From: JASJBU01 sp963797085
GTDB taxonomy: Bacteria > Pseudomonadota > Gammaproteobacteria > Chromatiales > Chromatiaceae
Direction: 5' to 3'
DNA length: 64,000 bases
Assembly (NCBI GenBank): GCA_963797085.1
Contig: CAWCOA010000011.1
Coordinates: 248,001 to 312,000, forward strand
The translations under genes were made by a program, and so were the position numbers. The notes under the pieces were generated by a model. It had not been told where the DNA came from. It made no database searches and saw only the letters and a program-made list of their open reading frames with translations. Of the stretch, positions 1 through 8,768 are shown piece by piece. Numbering within the stretch: position 1 is the stretch's first letter; every line of letters begins with the position of its first letter.

Positions 1-584
1 TTGGCGGCCGCCATGCGTTTGATCTCATTATCGCCGGTCAGCAGCCGATGATAGGCCTGCAATAGGTCATGCCGTTCTGCCTGCGGGATAAGGGCCAGAT
101 AATCCTGCCAATAGTCGGGAAAAACCTTGTTTGCACCCGCTTGATAAAACCAGGAAATCTCCTCTTCACGGCAGAGAAAGATACCGCGCAGGATCAGCCC
201 ATTGACCCGTTCTGGATAGGTCTCTGCATAGGCTAGCGCGAGAGTCGAGCCCCATGAACCACCGAACAACAGCCAACGATCCACCCCCAGTCGGATTCTG
301 ATTCGCTCCATATCCTCCAGCAGATGCCCGGTGGTGTTGTCGGTCAAATCAGCATGGGGGGTGGAGCGACCTGCGCCCCTTTGGTCAAACAGGATGATTC
401 GATATCTTTGTGGATCAAAAAAACGCCGATGATAGGCCTCGCATCCCGCTCCGGGACCACCATGAAGGAACAGCACCGGATTACCTTGAGGATTCCCTGA
501 CTCCTCAAGATAGAGGCTATGGCGGTCATCGATGCGGAAACGTTGTTGAGAATAGGGCTTGAGGGCTGGATAGAGGTCTAACAT
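1..584 (-). CDS. pip: Proline iminopeptidase, 3' end beyond window
   Basis: Alpha/beta-hydrolase that removes N-terminal proline from peptides in the cytoplasm. Reading from ATG at 584, the protein begins MLDLYPALKPYSQQRF. It shows the oxyanion-hole motif HGGPGAG near residue 41, DQRGAGRS near residue 67 and the nucleophile elbow GGSWGS near residue 108, all diagnostic of the prolyl aminopeptidase S33 family. About 194 of the usual ~315 residues are present; the Asp and His of the triad lie beyond base 1. It is transcribed away from a putative regulatory sRNA whose upstream box lies just outside its start, so the two may share a regulatory region. No frame break is visible in the part present. 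Confidence 0.93.
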   Translation of the reverse strand, partial: MLDLYPALKPYSQQRFRIDDRHSLYLEESGNPQGNPVLFLHGGPGAGCEAYHRRFFDPQRYRIILFDQRGAGRSTPHADLTDNTTGHLLEDMERIRIRLGVDRWLLFGGSWGSTLALAYAETYPERVNGLILRGIFLCREEEISWFYQAGANKVFPDYWQDYLALIPQAERHDLLQAYHRLLTGDNEIKRMAAA

Positions 585-604
585 GAGTATTTTCGTTGGT
601 TATA

Positions 605-622
605 CGTAGGAGATGTCCTACA
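605..622 (+). promoter_or_regulatory. GacA-like upstream activating sequence
   Basis: CGTAGG-AGATGT-CCTACA has the architecture of the GacA/UvrY/VarA box (TGTAAG-N6-CTTACA), matching 9 of 12 consensus positions with the exact 6-base spacer. Its centre lies about 68 bases upstream of the start inferred for the adjacent sRNA, which is where GacA boxes sit in front of rsmY/rsmZ genes. The spacing and the inverted repeat are read directly; binding by a GacA orthologue is inferred. Confidence 0.6.
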
Positions 623-680
623 TCAAAAGAGGAATTCTCCGACTTTTAAATTTCCTGAATTGTGAAATCCTATAAGTGTC

Positions 681-798
681 GTCATCAAGGATGACCACAG
701 TGGATGATCATAGCTCAAGGAGAGCTCAGGGACGGACAGCTTTGCCAACCAAGCCGACGACTATAACCCGACTGCATGGATTGCAGCCGGGTTTTTTT
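681..798 (+). ncRNA. RsmY/RsmZ-like CsrA-sequestering sRNA (candidate)
   Basis: A 238-base gap between pip and typA holds a complete small transcription unit on the plus strand. A TATAAG -10 lies at 671-676, with the start expected near 681-684. The body carries six GGA motifs (689, 702, 719, 730, 734, 778). Several are displayed in hairpin loops: AGCTC-AAGGA-GAGCT at 712-726 is a perfect stem with a GGA loop, GTCAT-CAAGG-ATGAC at 681-695 is a second stem-loop, and the terminator loop itself is TGGAT. Length (~118 nt), GGA density, loop presentation, rho-independent end and the GacA-like box upstream are the known hallmarks of RsmY/Z/CsrB-type RNAs, which titrate the translational repressor CsrA/RsmA. 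No open reading frame competes for the region. Family assignment is inference from architecture; no homology search was possible. Confidence 0.72.
765..798 (+). terminator. Rho-independent terminator of the sRNA
   Basis: AACCCG and CTGCA pair with TGCAG and CGGGTT around the loop TGGAT, with one A/C mismatch, followed by seven T on the plus strand. The reverse strand has no T tract after the stem, so it ends plus-strand transcription and does not serve typA, which runs the other way. Confidence 0.85.
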
Positions 799-822
799 AT
801 GCCCCTGAGGAAAACATTTTAA

Positions 823-2652
823 TCAGGACTCACGGGAGGCACGTTTCCGCTCGTGTTCCTTGAGATGTTTCTTGCGTATCCGGACCGATTTGGGGGTGAT
901 CTCCACCAATTCATCATCTTCGATAAACTCCAGGGCCTGCTCCAGGCTGAACTTAAGCGGTGGCGTCAGCATAATGGCGTCATCCTTGCCCGAGGCGCGG
1001 ACATTGGTCAGCTGCTTGCCCTTTAACGGATTGACCACCAGATCGTTGTCCCGCGAATGGATACCGACGATCTGGCCTTCATAGACCTCGTCCCCAGGCG
1101 AAGCAAACATCCTGCCCCGCTCCTGCAGGTTGAACAGTGCGAATCCCAATACCTTGCCCTGACCATTTGAGATCAGCACGCCATTCTTGCGCGGCGCAAT
1201 GCCGCCATGCTGCGCAGGGCCATAGTGATCGAAGACATGATAGATCAGACCGGTACCCGAGGTGCTGGTCATGAACTCGGTCTGAAAACCGATCAGGCCG
1301 CGGGAGGGAATGATGTAATCGAGGCGCACCCGGCCCTGACCATCCGGCAACATATCCTTCAGCTCGCCTTTGCGTGAGCCCAATGCCTCCATGATGCTCC
1401 CCTGGTGCGCTTCCTCCACATCTACGGTGAGCTGTTCATAAGGTTCGCAGACCTCGCCATCAATCTCGCGGAAGATGACCTCCGGGCGCGAGACGGCCAG
1501 CTCAAAACTCTCCCGGCGCATGTTCTCCAGCAGTACCGAGAGGTGCAATTCACCCCGTCCGGAGACCTTGAACTTCTCCGGGTCGGGGCCCTCTTCCACC
1601 CGCAGGGCCACATTGTGGATCAACTCCCGTTCCAAGCGCGCCTTGAGCTGACGGGAGGTTAGGTATTTTCCATCCTTACCGGCAAAGGGAGAGGCATTGA
1701 CCTGAAAGGTCATGGAGACCGTCGGCTCATCCACCGCCAGCGGCGGCATCGGCTCCACATGTTCCGGATCGCACAGGGTATCCGAGACATTCGGCGCCTC
1801 CATGCCGGTGATCGCGATGATGTCGCCTGCGGAGGCCTGTTTAACCTCGCCACGCTCCAGCCCCAGGTAACCGTAGACCAGGCCGACTTTCGCCTTGTGC
1901 ACCTCGCCATCGTATTTCACCACCATCACCTGCTGATTCGGCCGCACCGAACCTCGGGTGACCCGGCCCACGGCAATGGCGCCCACATAACTGTTGTAGT
2001 CCAGGTTGGAGATCTGCATCTTGAACGGACCTTCCAGGTCCACCTCGGGTACCGGGCAATGTTCAACAATGGCCTCGAACAGGGGCGTCATATCCCCCTC
2101 CCTAGCCTTGTCACCCAGTCCGGCATAACCATTGATGGCGGATGCATAGATGATCGGGAAATCGAGCTGTGCATCGCTGGCGCCGAGCCGGTCGAAGAGC
2201 TCGAACACCTGATCGATGACCCACTCCGGCCGTGCCCCAGGCTTATCGATTTTGTTGACGACCAGGATCGGCCGCAGCCCATGATCGAAGGCCTTCTGGG
2301 TAACGAAGCGGGTCTGAGGCATCGGCCCTTCCTGGGCATCAACCAGCAACAGCACTGAATCGACCATCGACAGTACCCGCTCCACCTCGCCGCCGAAATC
2401 CGCATGGCCGGGGGTATCGACGATGTTGATGCGGTAACCGTTCCAGTCGATGGCGGTATTCTTGGAGAGGATCGTGATACCCCGTTCTTTCTCCTGATCG
2501 TTGGAGTCCATCACCCGTTCCACCTCGCCAAAGCGTTCTCCCAGGGTGCCGGACTGTTTCAGCAGTTCGTCCACCAGGGTGGTCTTGCCATGATCGACGT
2601 GGGCGATGATGGCGACATTGCGCAGATGGGAGATGTCTGATCGGGTTTGCAT
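823..2652 (-). CDS. typA: Ribosome-associated GTPase TypA/BipA
   Basis: Translational GTPase of the EF-G/LepA superfamily that binds the 70S ribosome and aids 50S maturation and stress adaptation. The 609-residue protein has the usual length. G1 is AHVDHGKTT at residues 17-25, the switch-II motif DTPGHADF at 79-86 and G4 NKID at 133-136. EF-G-like domains II, III and V follow, then the TypA-specific C-terminal domain ending in a basic tail (KHLKEHERKRASRES). ATG at 2652 gives the expected MQTRSDISHLRNVAII start. It is a stand-alone gene. The hairpin downstream (765-798) is oriented for the opposite strand, so its own terminator is not evident. Confidence 0.97.
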   Translation of the reverse strand: MQTRSDISHLRNVAIIAHVDHGKTTLVDELLKQSGTLGERFGEVERVMDSNDQEKERGITILSKNTAIDWNGYRINIVDTPGHADFGGEVERVLSMVDSVLLLVDAQEGPMPQTRFVTQKAFDHGLRPILVVNKIDKPGARPEWVIDQVFELFDRLGASDAQLDFPIIYASAINGYAGLGDKAREGDMTPLFEAIVEHCPVPEVDLEGPFKMQISNLDYNSYVGAIAVGRVTRGSVRPNQQVMVVKYDGEVHKAKVGLVYGYLGLERGEVKQASAGDIIAITGMEAPNVSDTLCDPEHVEPMPPLAVDEPTVSMTFQVNASPFAGKDGKYLTSRQLKARLERELIHNVALRVEEGPDPEKFKVSGRGELHLSVLLENMRRESFELAVSRPEVIFREIDGEVCEPYEQLTVDVEEAHQGSIMEALGSRKGELKDMLPDGQGRVRLDYIIPSRGLIGFQTEFMTSTSGTGLIYHVFDHYGPAQHGGIAPRKNGVLISNGQGKVLGFALFNLQERGRMFASPGDEVYEGQIVGIHSRDNDLVVNPLKGKQLTNVRASGKDDAIMLTPPLKFSLEQALEFIEDDELVEITPKSVRIRKKHLKEHERKRASRES

Positions 2653-2807
2653 GATTTAAATACTGCTCTGAGGAGATTTCACAAGGACCGTAACCGGTCG
2701 AAAGGCGCGCACTATAACCTCACTGGCGCTTTACATAAACCAAATCTTTGTTGTAGACGGAGAGCAGGAAACCCGCAGCAATACTCCGACCAGGTTGGAT
2801 TGATGGC

Positions 2808-4895
2808 TCAGGTAAGGAGCGATTTTGTTTTCAAAAATGTCGCAAATTCCTGCAGGTTCTTGGGTCTGCTGTAGAGGAAGCCCTGTCCCAGCAAACAGCC
2901 TGAATGCAGCAGAAACTGTTGCTGCGCATCGGTCTCGACACCTTCAGCGATGACCTGCAGGCCAAGTGAGTCGCCCATGGAAATAATCGCCCGCACGATC
3001 GCTTCATCGTTCTTGTCCTGAGGCAGATCCATGACGAAAGAACGGTCGATCTTCAATTTATTGATATCCAGCTGCTTGAGCCGGCTCATGGAAGAGACTC
3101 CTGTGCCAAAGTCGTCAATGGCAATCGTCACGCCCATGGCCTGCAGCTCGCGCAGGGTATCCACATCTGAATCCATCAACTCCATGACATAGGTTTCGGT
3201 CAACTCCAATTCCAGATACTCAGGCGCCAGCCCCGACTGTTCCAGTGCTCGCCGGACCTTGGTCAACAAGCCTCCACGCTGTATCTGCGGCCCGGCCAGA
3301 TTGACCGCAATCCGACCGATCTTGTAGCCCTCGTCCAACCAGGCCTGCATCCTGTGACAGGACTCCTGTAATACCCAGTCGCCAATGGACACAATCATCC
3401 CCGACTCTTCCGCCTCATGGATAAAATCCAGGGGGCCAATCAGGCCCATTTTTGGCCGGCGCCAGCGGACCAACGCCTCGGCGCCGCACAATTCTCCAGT
3501 CTCCATCTTGAACTGGGGCTGGAAATAGAGCTCGAATTCCTCATTTTCCAGGGCCTGCCGCAAAGCGCTGTAGAGCTGTATGCGCTGATAGGCTTTCCGG
3601 GTCATCTCCTCGTTGTAGAAAACGATGTGATTGCCACTGGCCTTCTTGGCCTGAGTCATGGCTGCATCTGCATTGCGCAATAGATCCTCGACGGTATTCC
3701 CGTCCTTCGGATAGGTGGCAATGCCGATGCTGCAGTTCAAGGTGAACTTGTGACCGCTGCTGACCACCGGCTCCTGGAGTATTTGAGTGAGCTTTTCAGC
3801 CACCAGGGATGCATCGATCGGGTCATCGATCGATTCCAGCAGCATGACGAACTCATCACCGCCAATGCGAGCGACCATATCAGCCTCCCGCACCTTGTGT
3901 TTCAGTCGCCGCGCTACGACCTGCAGCACATTGTCGCCCACTTCGTGCCCCAGACTGTCATTGATGAGTTTGAAGCCATCCAGGTCCAGAAACAGCAGCG
4001 CGACATTGAACTTGTGACGGCATGCAGTACGCAGGGTGTAGCGCAAACGGGTCATCAACAGCAGGCGGTTGGGCAGGTCGGTCAGGGTATCGTGATGGGC
4101 CAGATGATGCAGCTCCGCCTCGGATTGCTTGACCCGGGTGATATCTGAAAAAATTCTCACATAATGCGTCAAGGAGCCATCCGCATCATAAATCGGGTTG
4201 ATGGTGAGCCATTCCGGATAGACCTCGCCATTCTTGCGCCGCTTCCAGATCTCACCCTGCCAGTGACCCAGGGTATCTATCGAACGTTTGATATCGGAGA
4301 AAAATGCCGGGGCGTGACGACCGGACTCGAGCAGGTCGCTGTTCCGGCCGACAGCTTCCTCCTCCCGATAACCGGTGATACGGGTAAAAGCCGGGTTGAC
4401 CGAAACAATCTCCTCTTGCGGATCGGTGAGGATGATACCGTCGTTGGTGTGCTGGATAATGGCCAGCGCCTGGTGCAATCTGGATTCCGCTGCCTGCTTC
4501 TCCTGCTCCAACTCCTTTTCGATCTGCGACCTGGCCAGGCTCACATTGATCATGAACTCCAGTTCACGCTGGCGGTAGGGTTTCAGCAGGTAGGCGAAGG
4601 GCCGCGCGCGCTCCGCCCGCAGCAGCAACTCATCACTGACATGGGCGGTGAGAAAGATGGCTGGTATATCATGGATCTCACGGATACGCTGGACAGCCTC
4701 TATGCCATCCATTTCTCCCGACAGCACGATATCCACAACCATCAGGTCATAGCCATTCTGCGCCACCTGGCGCACGGCCTGTTCGCCCGAAGTCACTATC
4801 CGAGAAACCCGGTGCCCCGCCTGTTGCAGATGCAATTTGAGATGCTCAGCCTCGTAGGCATCGTCCTCGATGATCAGAATGTGCGCGCTGCTCAT
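2808..4895 (-). CDS. Response regulator with PAS, GGDEF and EAL domains
   Basis: Predicted bifunctional cyclic-di-GMP enzyme controlled by phosphorylation. Starting at ATG 4895 (MSSAHILIIEDD), the 695-residue protein has a receiver domain (acidic pair at 11-12, phospho-acceptor D55, K105), a PAS/PAC sensor at about 155-280, a GGDEF domain with intact GGDEF at 345-349, and an EAL domain with intact EAL at 473-475 plus the DDFGTG loop. Both catalytic motifs look active, so synthesis or hydrolysis could dominate depending on the sensory input. The reading frame is open a further 83 codons upstream, but that stretch has no domain-like sequence. It is divergent from the HPt-REC-REC-GGDEF gene at 5020 with about 125 bases between them, suggesting shared control. 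Confidence 0.9.
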   Translation of the reverse strand: MSSAHILIIEDDAYEAEHLKLHLQQAGHRVSRIVTSGEQAVRQVAQNGYDLMVVDIVLSGEMDGIEAVQRIREIHDIPAIFLTAHVSDELLLRAERARPFAYLLKPYRQRELEFMINVSLARSQIEKELEQEKQAAESRLHQALAIIQHTNDGIILTDPQEEIVSVNPAFTRITGYREEEAVGRNSDLLESGRHAPAFFSDIKRSIDTLGHWQGEIWKRRKNGEVYPEWLTINPIYDADGSLTHYVRIFSDITRVKQSEAELHHLAHHDTLTDLPNRLLLMTRLRYTLRTACRHKFNVALLFLDLDGFKLINDSLGHEVGDNVLQVVARRLKHKVREADMVARIGGDEFVMLLESIDDPIDASLVAEKLTQILQEPVVSSGHKFTLNCSIGIATYPKDGNTVEDLLRNADAAMTQAKKASGNHIVFYNEEMTRKAYQRIQLYSALRQALENEEFELYFQPQFKMETGELCGAEALVRWRRPKMGLIGPLDFIHEAEESGMIVSIGDWVLQESCHRMQAWLDEGYKIGRIAVNLAGPQIQRGGLLTKVRRALEQSGLAPEYLELELTETYVMELMDSDVDTLRELQAMGVTIAIDDFGTGVSSMSRLKQLDINKLKIDRSFVMDLPQDKNDEAIVRAIISMGDSLGLQVIAEGVETDAQQQFLLHSGCLLGQGFLYSRPKNLQEFATFLKTKSLLT

Positions 4896-5019
4896 GATCA
4901 GTAGTCCATGAATGATCAGAAGCCTAATGATAATATAGGTTTGTGATACATGGCCAGCAGAGTGGGCCCGGCTGGTATTGCAGACAGCAGAGATTTTTCG
5001 GAGCCTGCAGGAGAGTCGA

Positions 5020-6672
5020 ATGTCCGACATGGATAATATCCAACAGCAGTTGGAGCAGTTGCATCGGGAATTCAGCGCCAGCCTGCAGCAGCGCATAGAG
5101 CAGATCGAAACCGATCTGCATGCCCTGCAGAGCGGGACCCACACGGACCAGACCCTGGCATCGATGTATCGACAGCTCCACAGCTTGTCCGGCTCCGCCG
5201 GTACCTTTCATTACGATCGGCTCGGTGAACAGTGCCGGCAGCTGGAATTCCAACTCAAAGAATTAATCGACAGCCAGACCCCTGCCGACAGCAGGAGCCT
5301 GCGCTATCTGCAGCGTGGAGTGGAACAGCTCGAGGAGTTGGCGACGGCTGGCCCGGATGAAGCTGAGGCTGTTGCTGATCCAAGTGACCCGTTTGTCGTC
5401 CACTCCCAACAGTCTGCCGGAAAGCTGCTGATCTACATCGTCGAGGATGACCCTGCTTTGAGCCACGAGATTTCCCTGCAGCTCTCGCACTACGGCTACC
5501 GAACCTGTCTGTTTCCAAATGCCACCCAGGCGAAACAGGCGATGTATGATCAGCGGCCCGACTTACTGCTGCTGGACATGATACTGCCTGAGGGACAACT
5601 CGGTGGCGCCGACCTGGCCAATGAGATTGATGATTTCTTCACTGACCCGCCGCCGATTATCTTTCTCTCGCTGCGCACCGATTGGGAAGCACGCCTCGCC
5701 GCCATCCGCGCCGGTGGCAGGGCGTATATCATCAAGCCGGTTAATTTCGCCTTGCTGCTGGATCAGATCGAAAACTTGACCCAGCAGGTCCAACAAGAAC
5801 CCTTCCGGGTGTTGGTAGTTGAAGATGTTGCAGAACTGGCCCGCCACTACGCACTGGTGCTGCGCCAGGCCGGTATGCGTGCCGAAATGATCACCCGACC
5901 AGAAAAAGTCCTCGATAAACTGGAATCCCTGAAACCGGAACTGATTCTTCTGGACCTCTACCTGCCGGACGCCGACGGCTATGAAGTTGCCCAGGTAATT
6001 CACCAGCACAACAATTATTTCAGCGTACCAATCGTATTTCTCTCCACCGAGGATAAGCGCCACACCCGGCTCTCGATCCTGCAGGAAGGCGATGATTTCC
6101 TGCAGAAACCGATCCTCGACAACCATCTGGTCACCGCCATCAGGCTGCGCATCAAGCGCGCCAGGGCCCTCGGCAGACTCATGTATTACGACAACCTCAC
6201 CGGCCTGCTCAACCATGTCACCCTGAAGCTGCGTCTGGAGTCCGAACTGCTCAGGAGCCAACGTCAGGGCAGCCCGCTGAGCTATGTAATGCTCGACCTG
6301 GACCACTTCAAGCAGCTCAATGACCGCTATGGTTACCCGACGGGTGACCAGATCCTCAAGTCGCTGGCGCGGCTGCTGCGGGAGCGCTTACGCAAGACCG
6401 ATCAAATCGGCCGTTATGGTGGTGAGGAGTTCGGCATTATCATGCCGGATACCGACACTGAAACCGCCAGGCTGGTCACCGAGCAGATCCTGGCGCGTTT
6501 CGTTCAATTGATCCAGCGCTGCGAGGATCAGGAGTGCAGCTGCAGCTTCAGCGCCGGCATTGCAGGCTCCCAAGGCTTCAGCCATCATGACAGCGTGATC
6601 GCGGCGGCGGATAAGGCCCTCGATCAGGCCAAGGAGACGGGGCGAAACCGGGTCGTCCTATTCCAGGGATGA
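5020..6672 (+). CDS. HPt-REC-REC-GGDEF diguanylate cyclase
   Basis: A 550-residue cytoplasmic signalling protein. The start at ATG 5020 is supported by AGGAG at 5009-5013; the frame is open upstream to 4978. An N-terminal helical HPt-like domain carries HSLSGSAGTF with H54 as likely phospho-histidine. Two receivers follow, with acceptors D186 (LLLLDMILPEG) and D312 (ILLDLYLPDADG), and the C-terminal GGDEF domain has the catalytic GGEEF at 467-471. It therefore combines a phosphorelay shuttle with c-di-GMP synthesis. REC1 and REC2 both keep a lysine near the end (IIKPVN and LQKPIL). Neighbouring genes encode a histidine kinase (6784) and a lone receiver (8394) on the same strand, likely partners, though the specific phosphotransfer route cannot be read from sequence. 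Confidence 0.9.
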   Translation: MSDMDNIQQQLEQLHREFSASLQQRIEQIETDLHALQSGTHTDQTLASMYRQLHSLSGSAGTFHYDRLGEQCRQLEFQLKELIDSQTPADSRSLRYLQRGVEQLEELATAGPDEAEAVADPSDPFVVHSQQSAGKLLIYIVEDDPALSHEISLQLSHYGYRTCLFPNATQAKQAMYDQRPDLLLLDMILPEGQLGGADLANEIDDFFTDPPPIIFLSLRTDWEARLAAIRAGGRAYIIKPVNFALLLDQIENLTQQVQQEPFRVLVVEDVAELARHYALVLRQAGMRAEMITRPEKVLDKLESLKPELILLDLYLPDADGYEVAQVIHQHNNYFSVPIVFLSTEDKRHTRLSILQEGDDFLQKPILDNHLVTAIRLRIKRARALGRLMYYDNLTGLLNHVTLKLRLESELLRSQRQGSPLSYVMLDLDHFKQLNDRYGYPTGDQILKSLARLLRERLRKTDQIGRYGGEEFGIIMPDTDTETARLVTEQILARFVQLIQRCEDQECSCSFSAGIAGSQGFSHHDSVIAAADKALDQAKETGRNRVVLFQG

Positions 6673-6783
6673 TCATTCAAAGTACTTTGCAACTACACGG
6701 GACCGGTCTGCCTGGGACCTCAGTCAGATCTGCATCCAGCAGGCTCAAGAAACTGATTTCACTGACAAATAATACTCATCACG

Positions 6784-8382
6784 ATGAACGAACCCGCCAT
6801 CCCGGAGAATGAGGCCCTGCGTCTCGCGGCCCTGCGTGCACTGAAGATTCTGGACACTGAACCCGAGGTGCATTTCGACCGTATCACCCGCTTGGCGCAA
6901 CAGCTGTTTCAGGTGCCCATAGCCCTGGTCAGTCTGGTCGACGGTGAACGCCAATGGTTCAAGTCATGCCAGGGACTGGGAGTGCAGCAGACCCCCCGCA
7001 ATATCTCTTTTTGTGGTCACGCCATTCTGGGCAGCGAGATCTTCTATGTGCCCGACGCTCAGCAAGACCCGCGCTTCGCTGACAACCCGCTGGTCACAGA
7101 TGAACCCCACATCCGTTTCTATGCCGGCGCCCCCGTCTCAACGAACACGGACCACCGGATCGGAACCTTGTGCATCATCGACCAGCAACCCCGCAGCCTG
7201 TCATCGGCAGAGTTAGCTGCCCTGCGTGACCTCGCGGATATCGTTGAGCAAGAGCTGAACAGAGCGGATCTGCATAACTCAGCGAAATTGCTGAAACATG
7301 AAAAGGCCCGTATGAAGGCGCTGGTGGACAACATCGTCGACGGCATCATTACCATCGACACCCAGGGACTGGTACTTTCCATCAATCATGCCACCGAGAA
7401 GATATTCGGCTATTCGGCAAAAGAGATCCTGGGTAAAAATGTCAATATGCTCATGCCCTCCCCCTACCATCATGAACATGACGCTTATCTGCGCAATTAC
7501 CTGCAAACGAATCAAGCCAGAGTGATTGGCACTGGACGAGAGGTCGAAGGCCTGCGCAAGGATGGCAGCATTTTCCCGCTGGAACTGGCAATCAGCGAAC
7601 TGAATTTTGCAGGAGAAAAAATATTCACCGGTATAGTGCGCGACGTCACCGAGCGTAAGTCTATTGAACAGGCCATGCTCACAGCCAAGCAAGCGGCCGA
7701 GCGGGCCAACCGGCAGAAGAGCGCCTTTCTGAATGTCATGAGTCATGAACTGCGCACACCGCTGACGGTTATCCTCGGTTATTTGCCCATACTGAAGAAC
7801 CAGCAACTGCTTCCGTCTAGCGACACTATTACGCAGATCGCAGAGGATATGGATATCTCCGGCAACCACCTGCTGGAACTGATCAACGACCTGCTCGATA
7901 TCTCTAAGATCGAGGCGGGAGAGATGACCCTGCACCCCGAAAAAGTCGCGACCCGCCCCCTGTTGCACGAGATGCTGCGGAGGTTCGAGAACCAAGCCAA
8001 GCTCAAGCATCTCAGACTGCTTGTCGAATGCGAGGATTTCTCTTTCATGGCCGATGCACGTCGTCTGCGGCAGATCCTCATCAACCTGATTGGCAATGCC
8101 ATAAAATTCACCGCTCAGGGTGAAATCAAGATCACGGCAAAGGCCGAAGACACACAAGTGGTGTTCGTAATCAGTGATACCGGGGTCGGCATACCGGAAA
8201 ACGATTTGCCGCACATCTTCAAGACCTTCCGCCAGGTCGACGACAGTTCGACCCGCACCGCAGGTGGATCGGGCCTAGGACTTGCCATCACCAAGCGACT
8301 GGTGGAACTGCATGGCGGCATGATTCACGCAGAGAGCCTACAGGGCCGGGGCAGCAGGTTTACATTCAGCATCAAACAATAG
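6784..8382 (+). CDS. GAF-PAS sensor histidine kinase
   Basis: A 532-residue soluble sensor kinase with no membrane segments. An N-terminal GAF domain (about 25-165) is followed by a PAS domain of the FixL type (about 178-295, with ATEKIFGYSAKEILG and the PAC ending GIVRDVTERK). HisKA carries the phospho-acceptor H321 in SHELRTPLT, and the HATPase domain has N box NLIGNAIKFT, G1 DTGVGIPE and G2 GGSGLGLAI. The FixL-like PAS might bind a cofactor such as haem, but no diagnostic residue was established. It ends 11 bases before a single-domain receiver gene (AGGAGG lies in the gap), so the two form a kinase/regulator pair, probably in one operon. Confidence 0.92.
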   Translation: MNEPAIPENEALRLAALRALKILDTEPEVHFDRITRLAQQLFQVPIALVSLVDGERQWFKSCQGLGVQQTPRNISFCGHAILGSEIFYVPDAQQDPRFADNPLVTDEPHIRFYAGAPVSTNTDHRIGTLCIIDQQPRSLSSAELAALRDLADIVEQELNRADLHNSAKLLKHEKARMKALVDNIVDGIITIDTQGLVLSINHATEKIFGYSAKEILGKNVNMLMPSPYHHEHDAYLRNYLQTNQARVIGTGREVEGLRKDGSIFPLELAISELNFAGEKIFTGIVRDVTERKSIEQAMLTAKQAAERANRQKSAFLNVMSHELRTPLTVILGYLPILKNQQLLPSSDTITQIAEDMDISGNHLLELINDLLDISKIEAGEMTLHPEKVATRPLLHEMLRRFENQAKLKHLRLLVECEDFSFMADARRLRQILINLIGNAIKFTAQGEIKITAKAEDTQVVFVISDTGVGIPENDLPHIFKTFRQVDDSSTRTAGGSGLGLAITKRLVELHGGMIHAESLQGRGSRFTFSIKQ

Positions 8383-8393
8383 GAGGCGAAGCA

Positions 8394-8768
8394 ATGGCCA
8401 GAATTCTCTTGGTGGAGGACGATGAGTTCATTCGCCGCATGATCAACATGCGCCTGACACTGCAGGGCCACCAGGTGGAGCAGGCCGGCAACGGCCAGGA
8501 GGCGCTGGATCTGGCGTCCAGCGGAGGCTACGACTTGATTTTGATGGACATGCACATGCCGGTCATGGATGGCCACAAAGCCACCCAGGCCCTGCGTGAA
8601 CAACGCTATGCAGGGCTTATTGTGGCAGTCACGGCTTCGGTAATGAGCGCCGAGAGCGAAAAGGCCATCGAATCCGGATGTAATGACTATATCCCCAAGC
8701 CCATAGGAGCCGATTTCGAGGCGCGGATCTATGAAATTTTGGCTGCCTGGAAGGCCGCTGGTAGCTGA
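8394..8768 (+). CDS. Single-domain response regulator (CheY-like)
   Basis: A 124-residue receiver with no output domain. Acidic residues E8-D10, phospho-acceptor D52 (LILMDMHMPVMDG), T80 and K102 (IPKPIG) are all in place. A strong AGGAGG site precedes the ATG and it follows the GAF-PAS kinase by 11 bases, so it is the probable phosphoryl target. Lone receivers of this type usually act by protein-protein contact or as intermediates in a phosphorelay; the HPt protein encoded at 5020 is a plausible next carrier. This is inference from neighbourhood. Confidence 0.92.
   Translation: MARILLVEDDEFIRRMINMRLTLQGHQVEQAGNGQEALDLASSGGYDLILMDMHMPVMDGHKATQALREQRYAGLIVAVTASVMSAESEKAIESGCNDYIPKPIGADFEARIYEILAAWKAAGS

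Noticed and set aside
344..529. 61-codon minus-strand frame inside the first gene
   Set aside because: It lies in another frame of the well-supported proline iminopeptidase, which has all family motifs.
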